A stretch of DNA of 64,000 bases, taken from assembly GCF_933775445.1 (NCBI RefSeq), contig NC_065872.1, forward strand, positions 15,438,001 through 15,502,000, in the 5' to 3' direction. Made by a program: the position numbers and the translations under genes. The notes beneath the pieces are model-generated. The model worked only from the letters and a program-made list of their open reading frames with translations. It made no database searches and was not told the DNA's origin. The DNA comes from Argentina anserina. Taxonomy: Eukaryota; Streptophyta; Magnoliopsida; Rosales; Rosaceae. Shown piece by piece: positions 1-10,232 of the stretch (within the stretch, counting starts at the first letter, position 1; every line of letters begins with the position of its first letter).

Positions 1-839
1 GAAGTAATTCCTATCACTATCCCTAAAACGTTGGATAACTCATTCAACCATTTGGAATAAAAAAACTCTAATCATGTTCAACTTGCAGTGAGATCTGAAG
101 AACAGGCTACGCAAAAAGAATCTAATTTGAAATTAAAAAAAATTAATAATGAGGATGGTTTCACTAGTTAAGAAGATTCAACTATCGTAGAGAGGTCTAA
201 TGGGAGATGGTTAAACTGGTACCATAAACTGGCCTGCACAAATTTTGAAACTCATAAGGTGTAAATTTACATTCAATGTAGAGATGCTATTCTAGTATCC
301 TACAACTCCTATTATCTTTCAGTTTATAAGCAGAATCAGAATCAATATCCCACTCCTTGAACTCTTCCTTGACTTGATATTGAACAGACTTCTGTCAGTG
401 GGGCAAGACCCTCGAGGCTAAATCACCAAGGCAGGGACTGTTCTACGGCAACATGATTTTAATAACATTGTCTACCAAAAACATATGTTCATTTACTTCA
501 TCTACCAAAAACATCTGTTCATTAAAACTTTAACCTGACCTTCACAAACTGACTGAATGTTACACAAATCTTATATAGATGAGAATCAGAGCTAGATTAG
601 AGGGGGGTGCAACCTACAAGAGCACAGAACAACAAACACCCCCCTCCGCTAAAAACAAAATATAGGGGCCTTTTTCCCAGGCATCAATCTCTTACTAAGC
701 GACATTGATGTGTATATCTACACGCACTAATCATAAGGATTTTTTTTCTCTTTTTGTTTGTTGATAAAAGCCTACGCCCTACAGCCATATACTACAAAAG
801 AAATCTCATGTATTCTGAAGTTGAACATCTTCCAATCTG
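1..839. other. 3' flank of the NLP gene, no gene seen
   Basis: AT-rich sequence downstream of the minus-strand NLP stop codon. It presumably holds that gene's 3' UTR and polyadenylation region. Reading away from the NLP stop there is an A-rich stretch on the minus strand (T-run at 738-760 on the plus strand). I found no coding region; the plus-strand ORF at 754-1068 is an antisense shadow of the NLP end. Confidence 0.6.
471..523. repeat. short imperfect tandem duplication, 30-bp period
   Basis: Two 23-bp copies reading tctaccaaaaacatNtgttcatt (471-493 and 501-523) differ at one base and are separated by 7 bp. Confidence 0.8.
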
Positions 840-3749
840 CTACGATCCCCCAGCCAGAAAACAATTGCTACTGCCGGAACTGCTTACACCAAAAGGTATA
901 TCACGAACCATAAACTTAACACTATGTGTCCCAATGTCATCCAATATCTCAAGACACTCCCGCAAATCTGCATCGCTTACTAACATCACCCATTCATGTT
1001 CATCGTCTAAGTACTTGAGCTGGAAAGTTCCATCTTGCAACTTCAACCTCTTTGCAACTTCTTCATAAAGTTTGAGGCACCCACCCGAAGGCTCAAACTT
1101 GAACCTGATCATATCTTCTTTATATGTAGCCTTCACAATGATTTTCGACCCAATCTCAACATTTTGTGCTTTGGCTTTTCGCTCCTCAAAGCTCTGAGAA
1201 CTCGACGAACAGCCATGCATAATTGAACCAGAACTATTAGATGAGTTTGTCATGCTCGAAGAAGTGTGCTGGTTATAATTAACAATCCCCCCATCTCTGT
1301 CTACTCCTATGTCCATCTCATCAGCAGCAGGCAAGGAGCTTGAGCTCTGAGACACAAACTGGTAGTTAAAACTCTCTAATTTTGGACTGTCGTTGCTTTG
1401 ACCCCATTTATTGGCTTCTTTCACCAAATAAGAGACCCCAAAAGCATTTTCAGGACAATTATGATGCATATTGTCATGGTCAGTCCGCTGGCATGACCCA
1501 TAATCAATTGTAATTGGCTTGGAACCCATACTACGATCAACCACATGGATGTTCTGTTTCTTCACCTCTTCCTCTTCCTGATGAGTAGTTGGAATCCGCA
1601 TTACCCCATTCATACAACAGCCATCTTCTTCCAACTTAATCTCCAAACTCTCACCATCATTACAAGACATTGAAGTTACTGAAACTGGATATTGGGGAAA
1701 TGGGACAGTAGTCTGAGCAGGCAAGTTCTTCTCAGGGAACAGGAAATTTTTCTGTGCTGCATCAAATTCTTGGACGATGGACCCTGTTGTCACAAACCCC
1801 CCAGTCGTTGGGTCATACTTCAATGCTCCTTCCACCCCCTGAACAGAATCAAGAACAGTTTGTATTTTCTTCAAGGAACGATTCACCTTATTTATCTTAC
1901 GAGATGGCCATCTTGAGATCCCATGTTGTCTGCATATCCTTTTTAGCGTAGTGGGGCAGACTCCAATGCTTTTTGCAGCATCCTTGAGACTCCCAGAGAA
2001 GTATTGTTGTAGGACACTTAAGCTCACATTTTTCTCTGCTGTACTACGCTTTTTCTCCACCTGCCTTTTTGATTGAATTGGTGGCTGTTCAGAAGAAACA
2101 TCTACTTCCACTCCACCATCTTTTCTATTACAAACATCAGAGGGCATCTTCTCAGCTGACTTCTTTTCACTCTCTGATGACGTTGTCTGAGAGTTTCTCC
2201 TGAGGAATGGGGGAGCATTTGGGACTGCCTCCCTTTCAAAACCACTGTTAGAGCCGTCTACCCCAGCTAATTCTGCATCTGACACAGTCCGTAAACTCTT
2301 ACAGATTCTCTGCATGGTACCGGAGAGATTGTTCAACAAAAGTTGCTGTTCTGAACTACCCTTCATATTAACAGGCAGAAAAAACTCTAAGATATAGTCA
2401 TCGTCACCAGTGTAGGTGCTTCTCAGCCTGATTGCAACAGCAGCATTCAAGCCATACCGGCGTGCATGATGAACTAGTGGATAGTCATATATGTCATACA
2501 CCTTCACATCATGAATGAAGAATGGATGATTTGATTGAAGTGCTTTCCCAGCTATACCATTTCCTTCCTCAAGATGATGTTCTACACATGCATGCACAAA
2601 ACCTTGTATCGCTCTATCATTTATATAACAAGCTGATTCTTCAATGCATAGTATACCTTTTTCATTTGAATCTGTAACACCATCTCGAACACGTACTCTT
2701 CTGATTCCCTCTCCATCACCCTCAGAGTAGCAACAAGGAATCCAGGTGAGAGCCAATGGCAATGTATGCGCGTGACACACAGCTCGCAAGACATCAGTAA
2801 TTTCAGTCAAAGCAGCTCTCTGGTTCCTTGAGAGGCACTGGGGCAGAAACCGAGGTGGCGTAGCGGTCTTCAACTTCACAGCCTGCAGGGCATTACAAAC
2901 AATCTCCATCTCTGCATCAAAGTTAAGTTTATCTTTCGTGCTGACAAGCTCCAGCACAGCGCAGCAGCACGACATTCCAGAGCTTGCATCAAAAACCGGC
3001 AAGGCAATTGATCCCCGGACGTGATGATTCACGGCGTGTTCCACCCTCAGGTACTCAGCCTTCTTGTAATAGCTCACATTTGATGTCCACTCCGGAACTT
3101 TGGAGACAAACACACGGCCCGGAAGCCCCATGCTAGAAACCTCCTTATCCTCTGCAGAGAATGTGAACATCCTCGACACTTCTCTATACCCTGCAAGTAC
3201 ATGGTCAAGCAAATAAGGCTGCTCACTAGTACTTAAAAAGGACTGATCACCATGCTTCATCGGAACCCACACTTGGGCCAAAATCCCCCCACCAGAACAC
3301 TCCTTAAACAGCGACAGCGCCTTCAGCATCTTCTCATTAAGTGACCATCCCTGCGGCCTCGATATCCCACACTCTGCTGCCCCCAAATCCAGCAAATTAC
3401 TCCTTTCAATAGCACCATCCTCACAATCCAACTCCGCGGCGGCGGTGTCCATCGGGTGAGACCCAATTCTATCATCAAAAGTCCCCACAGGCAATGGTGC
3501 TGCTGCTTGGGGGAGGAAACTCGATCCATCCGAGTAACTCGGATAGGATACCCCGGGAATCTGGTCCTCCATAGTCCCGGGGCTGCTGCACCACCCGGCG
3601 TAAGTATCGAAGTTCATGAGCTCAGCAATGTTGTTGAACATATCCTCGGAAATCATGTTCCTCACTTGATCGTCAGCAACAGCAGCTTTAGAAGACGAGG
3701 AGGAGCCCTCATCGTTGTTTTCCTGTCTGGTCGAAAATTGATACTCCAT
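840..3749 (-). CDS. NIN-like protein, NLP8/NLP9 type (RWP-RK and PB1 domains)
   Basis: Plant NLPs are nuclear transcription factors that couple nitrate to gene expression; the Arabidopsis NLP8/9 branch acts in nitrate-promoted germination. The protein is 969 aa from the ATG at 3749 (starts MEYQFSTRQ), about the family's usual length. An in-frame ATG 17 codons upstream (3800) exists, but MEYQ looks like the family start. In order: an N-terminal acidic motif with MISEDMFN and ELMNFD (about 30-60), typical of NLP8/9; a long GAF-like nitrate-response region (about 130-530, with EKMLKALSLF, GLPGRVF, EWTSNV and LPLALTWIPC); the RWP-RK DNA-binding domain (about 565-625, core RWPSRKINKVNRSLKK); a serine-rich linker; and a C-terminal PB1 domain (about 865-950). 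No frameshift or stop occurs. Unusually, all 2.9 kb is one exon. A 5' UTR intron is possible (donor-like GAG|GTCAGT on the minus strand near 3930). The NLP8/9 assignment is from motif memory, not a computed tree. Confidence 0.93.
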   Translation of the reverse strand: MEYQFSTRQENNDEGSSSSSKAAVADDQVRNMISEDMFNNIAELMNFDTYAGWCSSPGTMEDQIPGVSYPSYSDGSSFLPQAAAPLPVGTFDDRIGSHPMDTAAAELDCEDGAIERSNLLDLGAAECGISRPQGWSLNEKMLKALSLFKECSGGGILAQVWVPMKHGDQSFLSTSEQPYLLDHVLAGYREVSRMFTFSAEDKEVSSMGLPGRVFVSKVPEWTSNVSYYKKAEYLRVEHAVNHHVRGSIALPVFDASSGMSCCCAVLELVSTKDKLNFDAEMEIVCNALQAVKLKTATPPRFLPQCLSRNQRAALTEITDVLRAVCHAHTLPLALTWIPCCYSEGDGEGIRRVRVRDGVTDSNEKGILCIEESACYINDRAIQGFVHACVEHHLEEGNGIAGKALQSNHPFFIHDVKVYDIYDYPLVHHARRYGLNAAVAIRLRSTYTGDDDYILEFFLPVNMKGSSEQQLLLNNLSGTMQRICKSLRTVSDAELAGVDGSNSGFEREAVPNAPPFLRRNSQTTSSESEKKSAEKMPSDVCNRKDGGVEVDVSSEQPPIQSKRQVEKKRSTAEKNVSLSVLQQYFSGSLKDAAKSIGVCPTTLKRICRQHGISRWPSRKINKVNRSLKKIQTVLDSVQGVEGALKYDPTTGGFVTTGSIVQEFDAAQKNFLFPEKNLPAQTTVPFPQYPVSVTSMSCNDGESLEIKLEEDGCCMNGVMRIPTTHQEEEEVKKQNIHVVDRSMGSKPITIDYGSCQRTDHDNMHHNCPENAFGVSYLVKEANKWGQSNDSPKLESFNYQFVSQSSSSLPAADEMDIGVDRDGGIVNYNQHTSSSMTNSSNSSGSIMHGCSSSSQSFEERKAKAQNVEIGSKIIVKATYKEDMIRFKFEPSGGCLKLYEEVAKRLKLQDGTFQLKYLDDEHEWVMLVSDADLRECLEILDDIGTHSVKFMVRDIPFGVSSSGSSNCFLAGGS

Positions 3750-3979
3750 ATTGAAGTCAGTCAATCTCAACTGAACTGTTAGAGCTGCTCTCCACCACAC
3801 AACAGCACCTCACAACAACCTTCGGCATCGAATTGACTCTTAAACACAGATAATACAATGAACCCAGTTTGGATTAACTGAACTCACTCCAAACCAACAA
3901 AACCCAAGAAAAAGAACCGGCCGGACTGACCTCAAAGTTTGCGGCGGGGAGAGAAGAGGACAGAGGTATCAATTGAGAA

Positions 3980-3993
3980 GGGGGGGGGGGGGG
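3980..3993. repeat. G14 homopolymer
   Basis: Run of 14 G on the plus strand about 230 bp upstream of the NLP start codon, so C14 in the promoter or 5' UTR of that gene. Length may vary between individuals or be affected by sequencing error. Confidence 0.9.
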
Positions 3994-4719
3994 AGGTACG
4001 TTGCTACGGCAACAAGTGAAGGGTGGGTTTTGTGTCTGTATGTGGGGATTATTGGAGATAGAATTGGAAGGGGGGAGGGGAGTGAAGACAAATCAAACCG
4101 AGATTGAGGAACAACTTGGGGATGGAGCTCTGAGAACCCAATTGGAGTTTTTGGAAGGAAACCCAAATGTGCTTGTTTGCTCCTCAACAATGTCCATTTC
4201 CAGAAGAGACGCAAGTATTGAATTATTATATGTAATGAAAGTAGGACTCACAAGGATTAGGCAAGTACAGCGCGGATGGTTAAGGAGAGTAATATTTTTT
4301 GTTGTGGGGCTTGGTGAAGTAACTGAAAAATGGTTCGAATCTTGGCGAAGTTAATTCCTGAAATTTTTTATTTTGATTTTGACGCCATGCGCAAGGACTC
4401 TCTGAAATTTTTTTTTTGGTGATGCGGTTCTCAGGACTTTTCAATTATAATTCTACACCTATTTGTAGTAGTAGTAGTGTTGAAGACGTTTTGAGCAATA
4501 AGGGACTAATTACATTGATCAACTTGATATTAAAAGATGGGGAAATTGATGATTGGTAATTTGATGAGTAGTGGAGTGGAGAAACTATTACCTCTAGTTC
4601 CACGATCGATAGTGTTTCCATATTTAACGAATTGGACTGGTCTAAATATTGTTGATTTGGTACAGGCACTCCCTTTGTGTGCGTGTCTATATATTTCCAT
4701 GATTTTAACTTCATGATTA
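3994..4719. other. upstream region of NLP up to the broken copia end
   Basis: Region between the NLP promoter and the 3' break of the copia element. It holds no convincing gene. A weak tRNA-promoter-like pair (TGGTTAAGG near 4276 and GGTTCGAATCT near 4331) is too widely spaced to call. No 3' LTR of the copia element is present here. Confidence 0.5.
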
Positions 4720-6812
4720 TGCTTCATTGTAAACACCCAACGACATCCTACAGTCTTCTTGCCATCTGGTGGAGGTACAAGCTCCCAAGTATTGTTCTTT
4801 TGTAATGCTTCCATCTCTTCCTCCATTGCTTTTCTCCATTATGGATCTCCCAATGCATCTTGCTTTTTGTTAGGTACTGATACAGTAGATATTTGATTCA
4901 CAAATGACTCATATGACTTAGATAATCTTTTGGTCGATATAAAATTTGCCACAGGATACTTGGCTTTAGTCTGAAGGGTAGGTTCATATTGTTTTGTTGG
5001 TTGACCCCGAGTAGACCTATTTGGCAAGACATATTGTCTACTATTAACCCTAGTAGAATGACTAACCTCAGGTGAGTGATCTTCTGTACCAGGTGAGCAT
5101 TGGTCAGGGGTATAAATGACTGTACGGGAGACATGAGGGGCAGTTGTGTTGTCAGCTTCTGGTGCCTGAATCTCTGTAGTGACAACCTCCGGCGGTGCCT
5201 GTGTAGTTGACACATTGGTAATCTCATAGACATGCTCACTTATCACCATATCGATGGGCTCACTTATCTCCCCCTCTCCATGATACAGCTCTTCAAAATA
5301 TGAATTCTCCCCCTGAAGAGCTGTATCAGAAAAGGAAAAATAACTCATGTCCTCAAAAAAGGTAACATCCATAGTGACATAGTACTTCCGGGTGGGAGGA
5401 TGATAGCACTGGTATCCTTTCTAATGGCTTCCGTACCCAACAAACACACATTTAACTGCCCAGGCATCCAACTTAGACCGCTGATGTGGTGGAAGATGAA
5501 CAAAAGCAACACAACCGAAAACACGGGCAGGAAGATTATGAAAAGAGGGTAATGAGACATGAGATGCAAGCACCTCATAGGGAACTTTCCCTTGAATGAC
5601 ACGAGATGGAAGACGATTAATGAGGTGGGCGGAAGTAATGACAGCATCACCCCAAAGGTATTTAGGCATATGGGCACTAAAAAGAATACACCGAGCCATA
5701 TCAAGTAAATGACGATTTTTAAGAAGAACAATCCATGAAACACGTGTGCAAGCATCAATAAATGACACAAAATAACGCATTCCTGACACAGTAGGCTCTT
5801 TAGAGGGTCCCCAAACATCAGAATGAATTAATTCAAAAGGAATAATAGTTTTAGAAGTACTAGGGGAATAAGTAGATCGATGACTCTTGCCTAAAACACA
5901 CGTCTCACAATGTAAAACAGACTCGTCCACACTAATAAACAAAGATGGCATATAGGTTTTCATAACACTAAAAGATGGATGTCCTAAGCGACGATGCCAT
6001 AACCAAATTTCACTTAGCTTGTCAGAAATGGAGAGTAAAGCGGTCCGAGAGTGTCCCCCTGGTTTTTCCCCGGCGTAAGTCAGATCCAGATGAAACAACC
6101 GGCCCCTCAGAGACCCCCGACCAATTACCCGTCCGGTGAGAAGATCCTGAAATACCACATACATAGGAAAAAAGGTGACATAACACTCAGCATCAGCGTT
6201 CAGTTGGGGAATAGATATCAAATGATGAGACAAAGCAGGTACATAGAGCACATTGTGAAGCTCTATGGTGGGAGTAATACGAACGGACCCTGTCCCTAGC
6301 ACGGGGAATGCCTCACCATTAGCATTAGTAACATAGGGTACGGGTGGAGGCGACAATATGGTAAAATAAGATTTGTCATAAGTCATATGATCAGACGTAC
6401 CAGAATCAATAATCCATGTACCAGAACTAACAAAGTGAGAAATATTGAAAGCCATACCAATTTGACCCCGACCATCGATGAAGGCGGTAGGTGCTCTTCC
6501 AGCGGTACGAGAATTCGGCCTCGTAGGCCTAAGGTGTGGATACAATTTCCAACATGTCGCACGAGCATGGTTAGTATCATGGCAATAAGGACAAGTTGGG
6601 CTGTGATGATTCCCGAAGCCTGGTGGTGGTCTTTGTCGATGAAGGGGAGCTGAAGGTGCTTGCGGAAGAGGTGGTGCCGGAGAACGAGCATGAACAGTAA
6701 GATTGGAAACGACAACCGGTGCCTGAAGACTACGCTCTTGCTTTTGGATATATGTGAAAGCGGTGAGTAGAGAACCCTCCATTTCGTGTCCAGAACCCAT
6801 TAAAAGAAACAA
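4720..6812 (-). pseudogene. copia gag-pol remnant (knuckle, protease, integrase with internal deletion, start of RT)
   Basis: One reading frame runs from 6812 to about 4720, interrupted by two stop codons: TAG at about 5421 inside GYGSH*KGYQ (probably CAG before) and TAA at about 4839 inside LGDP*WRKAM. Recognisable in order: CCHC knuckle CPYCHDTNHARATC; aspartic protease core WIIDSGTSDHM; GAG-pre-integrase LWHRRLGHPSF with CETCVLGK; integrase start PFELIHSDVWGP and FIDACTRVSWIVLLK; then an abrupt jump to NRHLLDMARCILF and YLWGDAVITSAHLINRLPS; a linker; and RT start MEEEMEALQKNNTWELVPPP. The integrase jump, near 5715-5725, removes roughly 80 residues in frame, including the second Asp and the Glu of the catalytic triad. 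Confidence 0.9.
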
Positions 6813-6839
6813 TGGAAAAATGAGGGATTAGAGAGCAAA

Positions 6840-7747
6840 AAACAAAAAAAGAGAAGAATCTGGCTCAGGTGCACTTGCACTGACAATGCACTGGAATTGA
6901 CGGTGCACTTTCTACTGACTGTGCACCTTCCCTGACGGTGCACTTGCACTGACAGAAAAAAAAAAGATACTGAATCTGGCCGAACCGGGTCGGGTCGTGA
7001 AACCGAGTCGGGTCGAACTGAGTCTGGGCCGGGCCTGGTTGAAGCTTCGGCCGGGTCGGGGCGGGGCAAAATGAAACCGGGTCGGGATTTTAGGTTTTTA
7101 TCTTTCCGGGGCAGATTCGAGAGGGATCTTGAGAGAGAGGGCAGAGGAGCGACTTCGGGCGGAGGCAGCAGCAGCGTCGTCGGAGGAGGGAGGAAAGCTC
7201 CTGATTTTGCAGAATGACTTGTGGTGAGGAGCGGCGCGGCGGTGGAGGAAGCTTTAGCCGATCTCGATCTCCGGTGGAGCAAAAGGCAGGGCTTGCTGGT
7301 TTTGGGTTTGAATGTAGCGTCGAAAGGTGGGAGATCCGATCTGGAGCCGATGTCATTTTTTTCGAGCGGCGATCTGCGGTGGTGCGAGGGTCGGGGTCGA
7401 TCCGAGTTGGGTTGTCTGGGCCACCGTTCTAGGCTGGTGAGCAGATCGCGTCGGAGTATGAGGCTAACAGACTGATCCGATGCAGCCGGATCGGGTCTTC
7501 AAAGGAGGAAGGCGACGGCGCTTGATCAAAGCATCATCTGGAATGGTCTGAGGAGGAAGGCGACGGCGCCTCCCTGTTGCAGAAAGGAGAGCTGAGGCAG
7601 CAACATGTCGGGTCGAGTGCGGAGGAGCGGTCGACTTCGGGTCGAGCGGCGCCGGAGAGCAGCAGCGTCAGAGGAGGCAGCAGTGAGCACGAGGGAGGTA
7701 ACCGATCGGAAAAAAACGGGAAAAAAACCCAGAAAACATAGCACGAA
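6840..7747 (-). other. copia 5' leader with short repeats
   Basis: Sequence between the primer-binding site and the gag-pol remnant. It is GC-rich and simple: a stretch of repeated gtgcactt/gcactgac words (about 6868-6955), a run of gggtcgg/accgggt words (6980-7085), and a perfect 19-bp direct repeat, aggaggaaggcgacggcgc (7503-7521 and 7551-7569, 48-bp period). ORFs across it read as low-complexity Pro/Arg/Ser-rich peptides and are not convincing proteins. Confidence 0.6.
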
Positions 7748-7761
7748 GGCTCTGATACCAA
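7748..7761 (-). other. copia primer-binding site (initiator Met tRNA type)
   Basis: The minus strand reads TTGGTATCAGAGCC, matching the TGGTATCAGAGC sequence found next to the 5' LTR of many plant copia elements and complementary to the 3' end of initiator Met tRNA. It lies one base from the LTR terminus, which fixes the element's orientation. Confidence 0.92.
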
Positions 7762-7762
7762 G

Positions 7763-7913
7763 TGGAAAGGTAAGATACTTGTTGTATTTGCTTAATTTTA
7801 TACATAGATTACAAATGTATATATAGCCTAATTTACACTAATTGCTCCGTGATTCACGGAGGGAACCACGGGCCGTGATTCCCGGCTTGATTCACGCGGA
7901 CAGGTCACTCTTT
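7763..7913 (-). repeat. copia 5' LTR, 151 bp
   Basis: Bounded by TG...CA with short inverted ends (plus strand TGGAAAG ... CTTTCA). The inner end abuts the primer-binding site. It carries a TATA-like stretch (tatatata around 7818). The outer end coincides with the point where the F-box protein similarity stops. The second LTR is missing, so a target duplication cannot be checked. Confidence 0.8.
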
Positions 7914-9005
7914 CAAAATATCACAGGCTCTGCAGGGAGATCAAATGTTATGTGTTTTGTCCAAGAACCACCATTATGACCACCAAGTTCATCCAACACC
8001 CATATTGCACATGATTGTTCATCACCACCATGTCTTCCCAAAACAGCAACGGAGTCTTTCCACACAAAAAGGCCCTTATAGCCAAGGTAATAATTGATCA
8101 ATAGATAGCCAAATTCATCCGGTAACAGTATATCATAAAATAAGTCATTCCCAGTATCAAACATAATGATAACTTCCCTAATGAATTCTCCAATGTAATC
8201 ATCCTATTCATCCCACGAGTCCAATTCCTTGTGTTGCTCTCGTCCATGCCAAAAACACATGCCCTTGAAATGCATTTGGAAATGTTCGGGCCAAATATAA
8301 GTAGTTTCTGTTTCTAATGAATCAGCATTGATCTCTCTCCAATATTCAGTACCAAGAGTGTAGACAGCTGCTTTGGGAGGACTAAAAATTTTAAATGTAT
8401 GACACCCCGCGAGATTTTCATCTTTGGGTTCAGAATACCCAATGCTAAGAACTTTGTATTCATTAAACTTGGGATCATATCCAAACCCAAGACCAATATT
8501 GCATAGGTATGGAGATGGGGGGAGAAGCTTATATTCATGAATTGCTGGGTTCCATAAGATGATCATCTCCACAGGATCACCAGTTTGAGCTAGACAGATG
8601 ATCCCATTACAATGGCCTGTAATAATAAGTGAGTCGTTCCGAGTGTTTAGGCCGGTAGGAAAGGGAATATGGAATTCCTGGATGATATTAACAAAGCTAT
8701 GCTCATCATCAGGCACACCATCAACACCATTATCTTGATCATTTCGAAAATAAAGGAGTGAGAACAAGTCTTGTGCTCCTCAGTGTTGGTGTCCTTAGGG
8801 AATTGACGTTGCATAAGCACACTAATGGTGAGAGTGTTGTGCATGGAATTGTGGAGGTGTTTCGCTACGAAACTGGGACTGCTGATCAGGCATACCACCT
8901 TTTGGAGACGGACTTAAATCGCTTCAATGATTTGGGTGGCAGAATTGAGAGGATTTGCTCCACCATATCTTCATCGATATTAGTTTTGCCAAAAACCGAT
9001 GTCAT
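7914..9005 (-). pseudogene. F-box protein with F-box-associated domain, broken
   Basis: Members of this family are substrate adaptors of SCF ubiquitin ligases. The frame starts at the ATG at 9005 and gives an F-box (DEDMVEQILSILPPKSLKRF, then KSVSKRWYA), followed by ISSPSFVAKHLHNS and the F-box-associated region (IITGHCNGIICLA, ILWNPAIHEYKLLP, GFGYDPKFNEYKVL). Damage: a one-base loss after KRWYA (near 8905) shifts the frame; a second shift occurs near 8765 before LLYFRNDQDNG; TAG interrupts the frame near 8205 (SWDE*DDYIGEF). The 3' end is cut by the copia LTR: the last codons PVIF run into TGA, which is the first three bases of the LTR. The usual C-terminal part of the domain is absent. Confidence 0.88.
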
Positions 9006-9882
9006 GATTTCCTTCTTGCTCGATCTATTACATGAACACAATTAAAAGGCAATGCGCAGTAACATCAAATTGAAACTGAATCAAAAGCAACACGGAAGAT
9101 AAAATTGCATCATACGTACATAATTACCTCAGTCCCAATAGCAGAAGGAACAAATGGACAGAGGGTGTGCGGGGGATATTAGATCAAGATGCAGCCTGCA
9201 ATTTTTCTTTCTTCTTTTTTTCCATTACCTTTACGTATTTTCTTTACAATTTGCGTGTCGTATTTTCCTTTCAATTAATTTTCTTTTTGAAATGAGAATT
9301 ATGAGATGAAACTTCATTAGTCCCCTAAATGCCCCTTAATTACTTGGATAATTCATTTAGTACCCTTTTTTTCCGACAAGAATTCATTTAATAATTAATG
9401 CTAAAATTTGGTCCTCTCTTTCCTCATTCCAAAAAACACTATGAGCAGAGATGACTATTGTATTCTAGGTTTGAGAAAATGGACCAAATATTATATGACA
9501 TTTTCCTCATTTTAATTTTTCATGTCTCAAGTTTCACAAATATCATAAAAGGTATCTCATGTTTGCACCTCAGCCTGATATTAGTATCTAGGGTTGCTAA
9601 CTCTCTATCAAGGCTTAATATATTGAATGGTACATGAGTACTCCAGCCTCTCATAATTGTTTGGAGTAATTCTGCGAATGCCGCCGTTAAACCCAGAACT
9701 TACTAAAAACCACCAGATTACAGTAGCAATCTATATATTTTTATTTTTATCTTTTTTTGGAATCTTCAATCTTGTCTAATGAGGAAGAAGAAATGACTTA
9801 AAAAAAATTTTGCTTTGTCTAATCTTTATTCATTTAGTTTCTAACTTTATCTGACTTCATTGTGGGGTGATCAATCGATTAC
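9006..9882. other. intergenic region left of Harbinger element 1
   Basis: AT-rich with no gene. It contains the left arm of a long inverted repeat (about 9481-9605) whose partner lies at 15632-15779, outside the other end of the Harbinger element. Confidence 0.6.
9481..9605 (+). repeat. left arm of about 120-bp inverted repeat
   Basis: The segment containing catgtctcaagtttcacaaa and cacctcagcctgatattagt reappears as its reverse complement at about 15632-15779 with only a few differences (for example atcataaaagg against ataaaaaagg). The arms lie outside the TIRs of Harbinger element 1, about 6 kb apart. Confidence 0.85.
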
Positions 9883-10232
9883 GGGTGTATTTGGTACAGC
9901 TGGGCTTATAAAAAAAGTCGGCTTATGCTAATTTCTGAAAATAAGTGGCTGATAAATAAAGTTGCAGACTGTTTGGTAAACTGGCTTATATAAGTAGTTG
10001 TTAGTGACAGAAGTAATGGCAAAGCGTTTGGTAAACTCAAACTAGCTTATGCTTTTAATTTGTCAAATGACCAATTTAGACATGTAAGATAATTTTTAGT
10101 TAATTTTAGTTTAAAACAATGTCTAAAAATATATAGCATATTAATATTGGATAATTTTAAAATTATCTTAAACCAATATACTCTGATATTGATAATTTGG
10201 TTCTGATTAGGATCATGTCAATACATAAATAC

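Larger units (their letters stand above)
4720..7913 (-). mobile_element. truncated Ty1/copia LTR retrotransposon
   Basis: Minus-strand copia element keeping its 5' LTR (7763-7913), primer-binding site (about 7748-7761), a GC-rich leader with short repeats, and gag-pol from the nucleocapsid knuckle to the first residues of reverse transcriptase. The body breaks off near 4720, just after the RT-start motif GCRWVFTMKHN, so RT, RNase H, the polypurine tract and the 3' LTR are missing. Most of gag is also missing: the coding frame begins just before the zinc knuckle. It is therefore a dead relic. Its LTR lies flush against the F-box pseudogene to the right. Confidence 0.9.

Noticed and set aside
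754..3782. Plus-strand and minor minus-strand ORFs over the NLP gene
   Set aside because: Shadows of the NLP coding sequence in other frames.
4250..4350. tRNA-like A and B boxes suggesting a tRNA or SINE
   Set aside because: Spacing between TGGTTAAGG and GGTTCGAATCT is about 55 bp, too wide for a plain tRNA, and no acceptor stem can be paired.
6800..7356. Pro/Arg/Ser-rich ORFs near the copia leader
   Set aside because: Composition follows simple gggtcgg-type repeats between the primer-binding site and gag-pol; no domain.
7526..7826. Arginine-rich ORFs on both strands at 7.5-7.8 kb
   Set aside because: They lie across the copia leader and primer-binding site; non-coding.
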